A stretch of DNA of 64,000 bases, from positions 1-64,000 of the forward strand of contig RSEE01000144.1 in assembly GCA_003971905.1 (NCBI GenBank). The letters run 5' to 3'. The notes under the pieces are model-generated. The model was not told the DNA's origin. It did no database searches and saw nothing but the letters and a program-made list of their open reading frames with translations. Numbering within the stretch: position 1 is the stretch's first letter; each line of letters starts with the position of its first letter. A program made the translations under genes and the position numbers. This DNA comes from Moniliella sp. 'wahieum' (lineage: Eukaryota > Basidiomycota > Moniliellomycetes > Moniliellales > Moniliellaceae). Shown here piece after piece: positions 45,195 to 55,368 of this stretch.

Positions 45195-45896
45195 ATGCCT
45201 TACATCAACGTTGCTGTTGCTCCTGCCCCGTCGGAGGTGAAGGTGTGTGGGTGCCGTCGCAAGCGGTGGCCGAGCAAGCTTTGACGGCGACCCAGAGCGG
45301 AACCAAGCGTCCTTCCATCTCGGCGCCCTCGCCTTCCGACCTCGATGCTTCGGACGACGATGAGGCATTCGGTTTGATGACCGTGCGGCGTACAACCGTT
45401 TCCTGCTCAAGGTGCGGTCGGCCTAACGCGTACCGTCTAGACCACGTATCTGTTGTGCACGATGGATTGATTCCTCGCTTGCTCGCCTGTTCGCGTTTCC
45501 TCGCTTGCCCCGCTGGCTCGGGTCTCGGTCTCGGTCTCGGTCTCGGTCTTGGTCTTCGCAATTATCATCTTGGGAGGCCGCCGAATCTCCTTCCTCCTGC
45601 TCTGTTTTGAGCCTCGTGTTCGGTTCCCGTGCTTCTACCATGTTTTTCTCCTGCCGCCCCCCCCCTTCCCCCGGATGTACAAGTACATGTTGCTGGGGTG
45701 GGCGTCCAAGATCGTGTTCTCGCGCATAATACGTTTGAGTGAAGCGTTGCCCTTGTCCTTGCTCCCCTTGTTTCTGCTCTGCTTGGGTGTTGCTTCCCTA
45801 TGCCTTCATCTCAATTTATCTCGGAATCGCATTGTTTGTGCAATGGACGGGTGGGATAGTCTTTCCATGGTCTCTTTACAGAATGCTGTGGTGTAA
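45195..45896 (+). CDS. Hypothetical protein, possibly membrane-bound
   Basis: Not recognised. The ATG at 45195, downstream of a TATA box and a CT-rich stretch, gives MPYINVAVAPAPSEV. A slip near 45243 leads to a hydrophilic run with VPSQAVAEQALTATQSGTKR, SISAPSPSDLDASDDDEAFG and MTVRRTTVSCSR. A possible donor GTGCGG follows at 45413. A TCTCGG repeat (45521-45546) sits where an intron would be. Further on one frame has hydrophobic stretches (SLLPLFLLCLGVASL) and another AFISIYLGIALFVQW, which may be membrane helices of the same gene or chance text. Only the first 70-80 residues are convincing. Confidence 0.35.
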
Positions 45897-46654
45897 GTGC
45901 AGTGCCATCCATCGCATGACCTCGCACGGCATCTCGTGGCATCGCACGGCATCTCGTGGCATCGCATGGCGTCGCATGGCTATAGCATGCCATGGTACGC
46001 TCCGATCCCCCGGCACAACGCACTCTGACGCCCTACCTCCCACCTTGTTGCTACGCGCCAGCGAATCTACGGACTACGCACATGAGCAGACCAAAGGCAC
46101 AGGGGCAAAAATAAGTAAAACTAGCCAGTGGTTGGCAGAGGGGACAAAGGAAGAATTAAGGAAGGTGGGATTAGGACCGCGGCAGGCGGCGGGGAAGGAA
46201 CGAGAGAGACAAGGGAAGTAGTGGGTAAGTATGGGTATGATGAACACGTGCAGAACAAAAAGAGAGTAGCGGGTCTGTGCGGAGAAGGGTGGGAAAAGGC
46301 CGGGGAAACGCGCCGGGACCAGGACAGGGACAAGGACAGGGACAGGGAAGGAACGGTAACAGAGCACATCCGCATGTCACCAGCCGTGCCGTGCGACACG
46401 GTACACGGTGGTACAAGGAACAGTGAATGCTCGCATCAAACAAAAGCCCACAATGGGAGCGGGGTTGGCGCCCAACCCAGCATGGACCGAGGTGCGATGG
46501 GACGGCAGGGGTGGGGCACTGGCGTGCAAAGGGGGGTGGAAGACATGGTGCGGATAGGGCGGGGGATGGGGTGGGAAGTGGGGCGTAAGGACGGGGCCGC
46601 GATCGCGAGGAGGCCGCGTTGGGTGTGGCGTGGTGAGAAACGACCTTGGCTGGG
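45897..46654. other. Intergenic region, repeats only
   Basis: Contains GGCATCGCACGGCATCTCGT-type direct repeats (45925-45985) and a GGACAGGGACAAGGACAGGG tract (46318-46350). No supported gene. Confidence 0.4.
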
Positions 46655-47860
46655 TCATTGGCGGCAGCGGAGAGAGCATAGAGGAGGAGGTGGGGTCGGA
46701 TTCCCAGTCAGAGTCGGGATGGGGATGGAGATGAGCCAGAGAGAAGAAGGGGTGGGAGGTAACGGGAAAACGCAGGATCGGGTTCGGGGTGGGTTCGGAG
46801 TTGGGTTGGTTTCCAAAGGCCAATTGGCCAGTGTTGCCCGCAACACTTCCACCGAATGGTACGGCTGCAAATGCAAGGGACGGAGACGGTACTGTTGCGC
46901 AGCGCCACGGCCGCTTGTGAGCTCAAGACCGGGTCCGCGGCGCGGGGGCAAGAAGAGCATGCAGGCGCGGAGGGGCTAGGTCGTACCGACGGACGAGGAG
47001 AGCGAAAGTGGACGGTGCTTGTGCACTGCGGCTCGCATGCCCAGGGACTAGGTCCCGGCCGATGCGCTTGATCCGTCGGTCGAGGGGGAGGTCGAGGTGC
47101 GAGGGACCGTAAGACGCGGGACGCGGACTTTGCGGCTCGTCTTCCTCGTCCGCGGGGGGCACGGTATCGATCCGACTTGGCTGCTAGGCTCCTGGGCCCA
47201 GGGATCGTCCTCGTGCGCCGAACGGCGTTTGCGCAGTTCACGCACTTCGTCTCCCCCGCTCTCGCTTCGGTAGCGCATGGGGACGAGGGGCGGGACGGGT
47301 CATGCTGGGCATGAGGACTGCCGCTGCGCTGTGGTCGATGGGGGGGAGGCGAGGCGAGGCGGGCAACCTGACGGCGGCGCAGCGATACTTGGGTTGGACG
47401 TTGGTGTCGGCTGCGACGGCGGTGTCCGGCGGAGGATCCGCATCAGTGGCGGGATGGCCATTGGGTGTGGGAGGGGCGGCGATGGGCTTGCGCCACCACC
47501 ACCCCCAGCGCGGCCGATCGTGGTCGGCGGGGGCGAGGCGGGAGGGGAGACGAGGAAGGCGAGGCTGGGGGTGCGCCTGGGCACGATCTGCCTGGGGCGA
47601 GGGCGGGAGGATGCATGTGTCTTTGTAGCCAGCCTCGGCGAGGAGTCGTGGAGGGAGTCGAAGGCGTCGGGGGAGGAGACGCAGGAGCGGGGCCGGTGGG
47701 GCTGGCGCGGGGAGGTGGCGGGGGGAGGGTGGGGGGCGGCATGGGGGTGGGCGCAAGCGGCGGCAGGGCGCAGGCAGACAGGGCGGGGTGGGCGGACCAG
47801 GGCGAGTGGCGGAGGATGCTGCAAGGAGCCGACTCCTGAGTGGCCAGTGGAATTGCACAC
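46655..47860 (-). CDS. Hypothetical Pro/Ser-rich protein, frameshifted
   Basis: Not recognised. The minus strand has coding-like, non-repetitive segments in changing frames: SSPDAFDSLHDSSPRLATKT near 47680, PRRTPSLAFLVSPPASPPP near 47550, and MRYRSESGGDEVRELRKRRS at 47278. Then come PADEEDEPQSPRPASYGPSH and LDLPLDRRIKRIGRDLVPG (about 47160-47050) and a Leu/Pro-rich end near 46700. Charged and Ser-rich composition suggests a nuclear or regulatory disordered protein, but no domain is seen. Boundaries are approximate. Confidence 0.35.
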
Positions 47861-47995
47861 AACGTTGTGTTGCTTCTCATGCGGCGGGTGGCGTGGGCGG
47901 GGCGGGGGGGGGTAGTGTGTGCTGCCGAGGAGGAACGAGGGCGAATAAGCTTTCCTGTCCCAATTTCAATTCTGCAAGCGGCTCATTGGCGTGAC

Positions 47996-48030
47996 GCGTG
48001 ACGCGTGACGCGTGAAGCGCGTGAAGCTTG
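47996..48030. promoter_or_regulatory. Tandem GTGACGCGTGACGCGTGA array
   Basis: Overlapping palindromes containing ACGCGT three times, followed by GTGAAGCTTGG, lie about 75 bp upstream of the 48102 ATG. ACGCGT is the MCB/MBF core known from fungal cell-cycle promoters. A regulatory role here is inference. Confidence 0.4.
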
Positions 48031-48101
48031 GCGCTTGGAGCTGCAAGCGGGCCGCTGGACCCTGGGCGCTGGATCTAACGCGCGTCCCCCTTCCACCAGG
48101 C

Positions 48102-48469
48102 ATGCATAACCAAACATTTCGTTCCTGCATCCGCTGCCATCTGTTACGTAACCCGCCGCCACGCCCTGCTCCTTCGCTTCGCTTCCCTTGCCCACCACCC
48201 ACGTTGGGCCCCCATGGGTGAGTACTTGTGGCCGGTACGTCCTCTGCCCCCCCCTCGGTGGTGTCGGCGGCCCCGTGCGCTGACACGTCCAGGTACGCCG
48301 ACATGGCGTTCGGCGTGGCCACGGCGCCTTTGCGTACATCCTGTGGGAGCGCGAGCCCTCCAGCCCCCCCTCCCAGCCGGGCGGCCGTACCTTGGCCGAC
48401 TTGTTGCAAGGAAGATTCGGCGGCCCACCTCCCGGCCCTGCCCAGGCTGGCCAGCAAGAGACAAAATGA
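48102..48469 (+). CDS. Possible small spliced gene
   Basis: Weak call. The ATG at 48102 opens MHNQTFRSCIRCHLLRN, Pro-rich after that. GTGAGT at 48217 and an acceptor GTCCAG at 48292 would join it to YADMAFG. Restoring one base near 48318 then gives GHGAFAYILWERE, GGRTLADLLQGRFGG and QAGQQETK before a stop at 48469. The second part looks like real protein; the first is less certain. It is not assigned to a family and could be a small mitochondrial or hypothetical protein. Confidence 0.3.
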
Positions 48470-50385
48470 CCCATCTTGTTCGGTTGCAATTCATTTTGCC
48501 AATGCCCTTTGTTGAGTCACCGGGGGGGAACTCGTGCGCTGAGGAGCCAAGGGTTCCTTCAGGCCGTCTCTAGGCCTAGGAGCTGCCCTGTGTTCTCACT
48601 TCTGTTGTACTCGTCCGCACCCAGGTCCGGGGGCCAGTGGCTTGTTTAAGGCTTGTTTTGATGTCGCTGTAGGTGTCGTTGGTTAGGCTCTAGGGCAGGG
48701 TGGACCTTGTTTTTGGCATGCCCCACTAGCATGCGGAGGGGATCCGTCCTTTTAATGCAGGCCAATGTTGATGATCCGAACTCCTCCATCAGGCTGGAAC
48801 GCAAGGTACATAGTCCTCTCCTGGCTTTTTCTCCAATGCGATAGTAACGCACACGTAGCGTCGGGAGAGTGGGAACTCAGCTTTGGTGCTGTTCCAGCGG
48901 TTGTTGCAATGTTATGGTCATTCTTCGTCCGTGAGCGACATGTTCATTTTTTTTCCGGAACTTGCTGACCTCTGTCTAGGAACGTGTGCGGGCGCTGAGT
49001 ATATGTAGAGCGGCATCGTTGAGATCGTTCCGTCGACGTTACGTGTGTGCTTGCGGGGGCCACAGTTTCCGATCGATGTTGCTGTTGCGGTCTTTTTTCC
49101 TGCTCCATAGTACACTATGGTGCCCACAGTTAAGATACCGCATTTGCGTCTCGTCAAGATCAAAACGACTATAACGATCTTTGATGATCATTACCCGGCG
49201 TGCTTTCTCCCCCACTTCATCTCATTCCTTTCCCCGATTCTCACCGGGGCGTTGGTCCCGCAGTGGCCCCTCTTCGCGCGGGGGGCGGGGGGCGTATACC
49301 ACAGGGAGGCACGGATTCTACCTGTTTGGTGGCACCTTGCGGGGTGGCCCCAGTGAGGGCCCTCGTTCCCGCGGTGGCACCAACGACCATACTATGACTT
49401 TCCTAGCACCGAGCAGTTAACTTCCAGTGGTCTCAGTTCATTCTATGGTGACTCTCCGGTGCAGGCCACCCGCACGTATTGCAAAACAGTTGGCGCTATC
49501 GCCCTGGGTATTTTCTTTCCTTCCCCGAGACTAGGAGCAGTGTGGGAGTTTCACTGAGCATCTGCCTGATACTCCCCTCCCCCGCAAATAATAGTACACT
49601 TTGCCTAGTCGCTTTCTTTTGCTTCCCTGTCAACCCTCCTATTCGTTTCCCGTCCGAAATACACCATTGAAACCTCATCAATCGTCATTGATCGTCAGAC
49701 CCAGGTCAGAGCAAGCCAAATCAAGTCCCCGGGGGTTGGGGCGGGGTATTGGATGAGCAGGCACGCGCTTCTTGGCTGAGCACCGGGCTCAGCGGTAGTA
49801 CTGTAGATACGGATGTCGAGGAGCTGAGAGCTGAGAGAGAGAGCAACAGAGAGCGAGACAGTGGGCACAGGATGGGGTGGCAAAGCAGGAGAAAAAGCCA
49901 GAGGTCGAAGGATCCTGGACCAGCCAGAACAGAACCGAAAAGAACAGGAAGAGGAAAAGAGAAAACGAAATCAACATGCCAATTATCCAGTCATTTTTCT
50001 TCGATTCTTTGCTCTAAGTCAAAACCAAACAGTGGAGAGAAAATCGCTGTGGGGGAAGTGTCACGAACATGAACGTAACATCCCTATGAAGGGGCATTGT
50101 AGAATGCCCATGGTACGTCTCGTTTAACGCCCTTTTCCAGAACAGATGAAATTCACAAGAAAGATCGGCCATGGCCGTTTGACACCTACCGATTCAGTGA
50201 TCGTGCCTCTCATCCCCGAAAGACATGCGATCCGTGGATGGGAAGAAAAAGTAACCAAAGACAAAACGAACGAGGGTAGGATGGTAAGCTGTGGAGAGCA
50301 CGTCGTATCCGAGGCCCCACCCACCCCCACATGCCGCGGCACGTGCCCCCCCCCCCCCCTGCTCCCCCATCAAACCGAAAAGAAG
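48470..50385. other. Intergenic region of lower GC
   Basis: No gene is called. At 49250-49400 one frame has GFYLFGGTLRGG, which resembles a kelch strand, but no second repeat is found, so it is not annotated. The C14 run at 50346-50359 and CCGCGG-rich DNA lie near the Rho GEF 3' end. Confidence 0.4.
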
Positions 50386-53300
50386 TTAAGAAGACACCCG
50401 CGGTCTGAACACCAGTTCAAAGATTTTTTGCTCGTCGTACCCTGGTATGGAGGAAGGCATCAAAGGTGAGGGAGCCTGTGCAGGTTGTTTGCCAAACCTA
50501 CGATGATTGCCGCTCTGCGTATTCTGTGTGCGAGGCATCACCACCACATCGGCCGAGACGAGTTCCCAATTGGTACCGGCCAAGACCTGTATCGAGCGTC
50601 CATCGGTGGTGCGAACCTCAATCAGTTGCGGGCTAATGGCAACCAAATACTTGCCTCGCTGCACCACCTCCTGGGCCGGCCTTCCCAGCGAAACGCACGT
50701 TCCAACCGCGTAGGCGAACCGCGCGACTGTCCTGTTCTTCCGACAAGACGTACACCCCATATTTTTCGTACACGAGCAAAATGTCATGTCGGGCGCGAGA
50801 CGCGGGATTGCGGGGCGGGGAACCGAAAAGAGACAAAGAACTTGATTGCCCTCCAACTCGTTGCGTACCACACTCGCTTCGGCACTCGTCCTAGCCCATC
50901 CATCGCGACTGCTGAACCATTGTGCATCTCGGGCCGCACACCTTGCGCTGCGTCGATCAGGTCTTGGTGCGTATCGGCGTTCAATGTAGTAAAGTTCGGC
51001 AAGGGGATCGCTGGCTGCCTCGCGTCCAGAGGGTTCATAATGTCCACCCCACCCGCATCGATCACTGCCACGTCCGATCTGTACAGTTGGAACGTACGGG
51101 GGTTGTTCTTAGTCGAGTGCAGATGGTGCTCCGCATTGACGCGGAGGTTGGTGCAACGCCATTTGCTCGTCGGGATGAATTTGCGAAAACGAGAAGAATT
51201 GGAGGAATGGGCAGGCGAGGTGTCAGGGGCGACGATGAGATGACGAAAGTCGGAGGTTTTGCGGTGCTGCTGGTATATCAAGACGGCCTGCCCCCCTGCT
51301 TTGCCCATTCGCATCATCCCCACGTCGTCATCTCGAGGATACCGGCTGATGCATGCCTTGTCGTGTTCCATCCTTCTTGCATCGCGGGACAAGACTGCGT
51401 CCAATGGATACACCGACAAGGTAGTACCCAGCTGCAACACCAGCGTTCCGGCGTAGTACTCGTCCCCCACCGTGGGTGCAAACAAGGCCATGTTGACAAT
51501 GTTTTCCGCCGGCAGGACCAATGCCAGCTTTTCCCATCCTCGCTTGCCGAGCCATACCCCCGATTTGGTCGCGACGGCAACCCAGTTTACCCCCATGTTG
51601 GACTGAAAGACAAGCGCTTTGACGATTGACATGTCGGACTTAGGGACCGTCCGACTGGCAGAAGGAGGTGTGGTAGGATTAGTAGCCACGTTGAAGATTT
51701 GCTCAGTCAGCAGGTTGTTGATCAGCATTGGCACATCTCGCGACAGTTGGATATTGCGTGTATCCACCTCCCACTACTGCACCTTCTCTTCAATCTCATC
51801 TCGCCTCGAGGCAGAGGTGACGTAGAGATGGATGGGGCCAGTGTAAAAGTGTCCGACGCTAAAGGGATACAAAAACTTGTCCTTCCCGCACGGTATAGCA
51901 GGCTCATCAAATCTCCCTATCTCCAGCGCTTCCAGAAGAATTGGCTATCTAGACCCAGCGAGAAAGCACGAGAGCGTCAGTACCGTCCCTTTTCCCCCAA
52001 ATTGGGTCTCCCAAACATCACACAAGAGGAAACCACAGCACGAGAAGCACGTACCCTCCAACTCAACTGAAACCCTGGTGTCGGCAGCAGTTTCGTGTCC
52101 AAGCTGGGATCCCATTCGGCCAAGGCACGATCCGCAACGTAGTACGGATCGTCAATTTCAGAGGTTCGCGTAGAATGGAGAATGAGATGTTTCACCGATA
52201 CCTCTACGGGTTTGAGCAGCAAGAGGAACGTGTCGGTGATCACAAGGCGTAAAGGATCGGTCAATCGCGCTTAGCGTACACTGCCTCTTCTTTTTCCATG
52301 CCCAGCTTGACCCTGCGGCGGAAGGAATCCAACGCCATGGCGGAAACTATGGTGGCGTCCCCAATTCCGACATTGAATTTCCAAAGGAGTGTTTGTTGGA
52401 GCTTCAACGCATTGCTTCGTGAATTGATGGCGTCCGTGCAGTCATCAAATACAAAAAGGCGATGCCATTACACTTTCTCAAGGCACGCTGTAAGGATTCC
52501 TGTTCCTCCTTCATATCCAGCTTGGTCGGCCCGTCAGCTAGACTAGTAGCGACGTCTGTTGTCACGTCTAGAAGCTTTGTGATGAGCTCGGGGTAAGCTT
52601 GACACACTAACGATCGTCCGCGATCGAGAAACGATGTAAGATCATTCTTGTGTGTCTGCGGAATCCGACCAAGGTCACTCCAAAATGCGTCAAAGTGAGG
52701 ATTGCAAAGACGGTCCATCCTCAAATCGTCCACGAACCACATCATCCGGATATAATACGCCCGCATCATGAATAAGAACCGATAACGATCCAAATGCTCC
52801 TCCATGAGACCGCCCACATGGGTAATGTACCCGTCGCGCGCTTCCTGGAGATGCGCTTTACCAGTTCATTCAAAAACGGTTGGTGGAATTCGATCACCTC
52901 TTGCGTCACCTTGAGCATCTGTTCGCACAGTTTCTCGTCCCGGCTCGGCGATGGCTTCAATCCGGTTTGCGCCTTCGCTCCGGTCTTGGGGCGGTGTTGA
53001 GGGGCAAGACGCCACTCTGGAGGGAAGGCAAGAGGACGTGCCTTAGCAACCGCATTCCAGCAACAAATCCAGCTTGGATCTGGCACAGTTCTGTGAGCAC
53101 GTTTTGTCGTTTCTCCTCTTCTTCTCCACTGTGGTGAAGTCTGGTCGCGGCGTGGGGGGGGGAACATTATTTGGCTCCACGAGGGTCGGTGCTTAGTGTT
53201 GTCCAACTTGTACGCCAGTATATCTTCCATCGATGCGAGTATGCGCTCGTTCGGCCTCAGTTTTACTAAGAAAATATCGCTTTGTCGTGGAGAGGCGATG

Positions 53301-53671
53301 TTGGATTGTGTGGCGGACAGAGGAGGGATGAAATACTCAGATGAACTCGAGTAGGAGGACGGATTGGGGGCGGCACGTGGGGTCCGGGAGGTGGCAAAAG
53401 GAAGAAGTGCCGGTTACGGCAGAGGCACGGGCGGTTGCATCAACTGACTGAGAGCCAAAAAAAGACGGTGGTCGCATCCTCGCTGGAGCTGGCCCAGCCG
53501 GTAGAGAGGGGTTGCTGCTTTCTCTTCTTCTGTCCTGCCCGTCGAGCATGGAGGAAGGCAGAGTAATGTTGTCCTCGTCGTCCTCAATTGTTTGAGTGGG
53601 GGCTTGCTATCGCCTCCCGGAATCAAAAAAGTAGGGTGAGGAGGAGGGAAGGATGTGGGCACTAGCTCCAT
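50386..53671 (-). CDS. Rho GEF with DH-PH-CNH domains (Rom2-like), frameshifted
   Basis: A guanine-nucleotide exchange factor, probably for Rho1 in cell-wall integrity. N-terminal text has RQSDIFLVKLRPNERILAS and MEDILAYKLDNTKHRPSWSQ. The DH domain (about 53110-52290) has EEKRQNVLTELCQ, KVTQEVIEFHQPFLNELVKR, HVGGLMEEHLDRYRFLF, RMDRLCNPHFDAFW and LITKLLDVTTDVATSLADG. The PH-like part (52264-51800) has LRLVITDTFLLLLKP and FYTGPIHLYVTSASRRDEI. The CNH domain (51690-50480) has VWLGKRGWEKLALVLPAENI, DILLVYEKYGVYV, GKYLVAISPQLIEVRTTDG and SIQVLAGTNWELVSADVV. No DEP domain is visible and the N-terminus is short for Rom2. About seven frame changes occur. The start at 53671 is a guess. Confidence 0.75.
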
Positions 53672-53827
53672 GACATCAGGATTGAGAACGCGGAGGGTGG
53701 CAGATGGGCCGGCACGGCATGGGCAAGTGTGGGGGAGTAGCAGCCATGTATATAAGAGGGGGGGAATCGGGGCTGCGAGAGTAGGATGTGAGACAGGTGA
53801 GTGCATAGCAATGGGCCAAGGCGGGCA

Positions 53828-54333
53828 TTATAGCGGTGGGCTCCGTGCCGCTTCGGGGTGGTATGATGGCGGGAGCTCCCAGAGATTCTGGCAGTCGTTG
53901 TGTAGGTCCGTCAACTCGGCGATGAGTCTCCCCTTGACGCTGGAGGCGAAGTGATCGCTGTAGGTGGTGTGGGGATAAAAAAACCTGCGTCGGCCATTGC
54001 ACAGAGACGCTCAGCAGCGTACCCGCGGGCGGCCTCGTTGAAAGTGGCAGGATCGCGGGGATTTTCTGCGGAGGTTGCTTGTCCAACTTGGGGCGGACCC
54101 GCGGCGCGGGCGAGTCTGAAGGTAGCGCCGGGTGGGACGACGCCAAAAAGGGCACTGATGCGTGGCTTGATGGCTGCGGCAAGAAGGTCGACGAGGCGCA
54201 GTGAGGTGGTTGGCTGCGGGGCGGTGGTGGCGAGGATAATGGTGAGGTGGGAAAGGAGGCAGGGGTTGGTTTTGATGATGCCATCAGAGGCGGTATGGAT
54301 GTTGGGGAGGTCGTCATCCTGGGCAGCAGGCAT
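53828..54333 (-). CDS. Small unknown protein, about 168 residues
   Basis: Not recognised. From the ATG at 54333 the protein reads MPAAQDDDLPNIHTASDGII, SLRLVDLLAAAIKPRISALF, DPATFNEAARGYAAERLC and AMADAGFF. The run of seven A at 53978-53984 (T on this strand) probably lacks one or two bases. The restored frame continues YPHTTYSDHFASSVKGRLIA and ELTDLHNDCQNLWELPPS, ending EAARSPPL with a stop at 53830-53828. There is no membrane segment or known motif. Composition is helical with conserved-looking polar residues. It ends about 160 bp before the Rho GEF start on the same strand. Confidence 0.5.
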
Positions 54334-55131
54334 GGCGGCGACGAAGGAAGGGTGGCGGCAAGGCGTGGAGATGGATGAGGAGGAGGAAGAGGGGCAGACG
54401 GATGGAGAGGTGATGTGCGGAGGACTTGGGATTGAGGAGAGTAGGAACGCTGCGGCTCGGATGGACTACGAATGGGCGCAGCAACAGCTACGTGCTAATA
54501 CACCGTCATAGGAGGTACGAAGTATATATACAACACACGCAGCCATCATCACTCGCTGCGCCAGACCGGCGCATCTGCTCTGCCCTGCTGTGCCGCTGTG
54601 GCGGAGAGTTGGGACGGATCCAGAAGAGGCAAGGGTTTTCGGATCCCTCACTGCCAACACAACCACTGTTTGGAGTGGCATATGGGACTCTATCGTATAT
54701 CATCCATCGTGTGCCTGCCACATCTACACGTCGCGGTGGGTTTGTGTCGAGCCGTGCTGCCGCCTGAGGCCCTCTGCTCCCGAAAGGGGAATATGCTTCG
54801 TCATGGTTTGCTCAGAAGCCTGTTTAACGTTTATATGGGCATCGCCATCAGTATTTACTTGTCGGGGTCTAATGGCGGCCCATATATAGTTAGTACATAT
54901 GCAGCGTTCATACGCAGCCTTGAGTTCAAGCTTCAAGTCAGATAAAGCTGATCCGAGTCCCGCTTGCATCGGCCACAGCACATATATGCCCTTTGTGGTA
55001 CACGAGATCCACACACACCGCTGCTAGTATATTCTCTCAACATAGCACCAACACAACTTAAAAGAAAGGGACGAAGAAACGCTGCGCCTGTGTGTCACAC
55101 TGGATGCCAGTTCGCGCCAACCCATTCAGGA
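54334..55131. other. Intergenic region, AT-richer
   Basis: Contains TATATATAC (54523-54531), possibly the promoter TATA of the small minus-strand gene, and a GTTCAAGCTTCAAG motif near 54926. There is no helicase coding sequence that could belong to the RGG tail that follows. Confidence 0.4.
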
Positions 55132-55368
55132 ACCCATGTGTACGGTGGTCGCCGTGGTGGTGGCCGTCGCGGTGGCGGACGGAGCGGGGGTGGATTCGGT
55201 TCGCGCGACGTTCGTTCCTCTGGTGGCGGCGACCGTTCGGTCCCGGCTATTAACGCCGGTGGCTTTGGTGTCAACTCGTACGGCGGTGGCTTCAACTCGT
55301 TTGGTGGCCCGCCGTCGACGAACACCGGCGGTGCCTACTCGGCCCAGTCGGGTGGCTCGTGGTGGTAA
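55132..55368 (+). pseudogene. Isolated Ded1/DDX3-like RGG C-terminal tail
   Basis: A frame ending at 55368 reads GGRRGGGRRGGGRSGGGFGS, then RDVRSSGGGDRSV, NSYGGGFNSFGGPP and the end QSGGSWW. The RGG repeats, the FGSRDVR segment and the terminal Trp-Trp are characteristic of fungal Ded1-type DEAD-box helicases. No helicase domains (AXXGXGKT, DEAD, SAT, HRIGR) are present upstream in any frame, where the text is unrelated. It is therefore either a displaced 3' fragment or the last exon of a gene whose body is missing from this assembly. An unrelated RGG protein is possible. Confidence 0.5.

Noticed and set aside
46128-46979. 283-codon plus-strand frame
   Set aside because: Gly/Arg/Glu-rich text from purine-rich DNA; the opposite strand has the more protein-like segments.
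49250-49420. Kelch-like strand GFYLFGG
   Set aside because: Only one short match, no repeated blades, and frames around it are broken.
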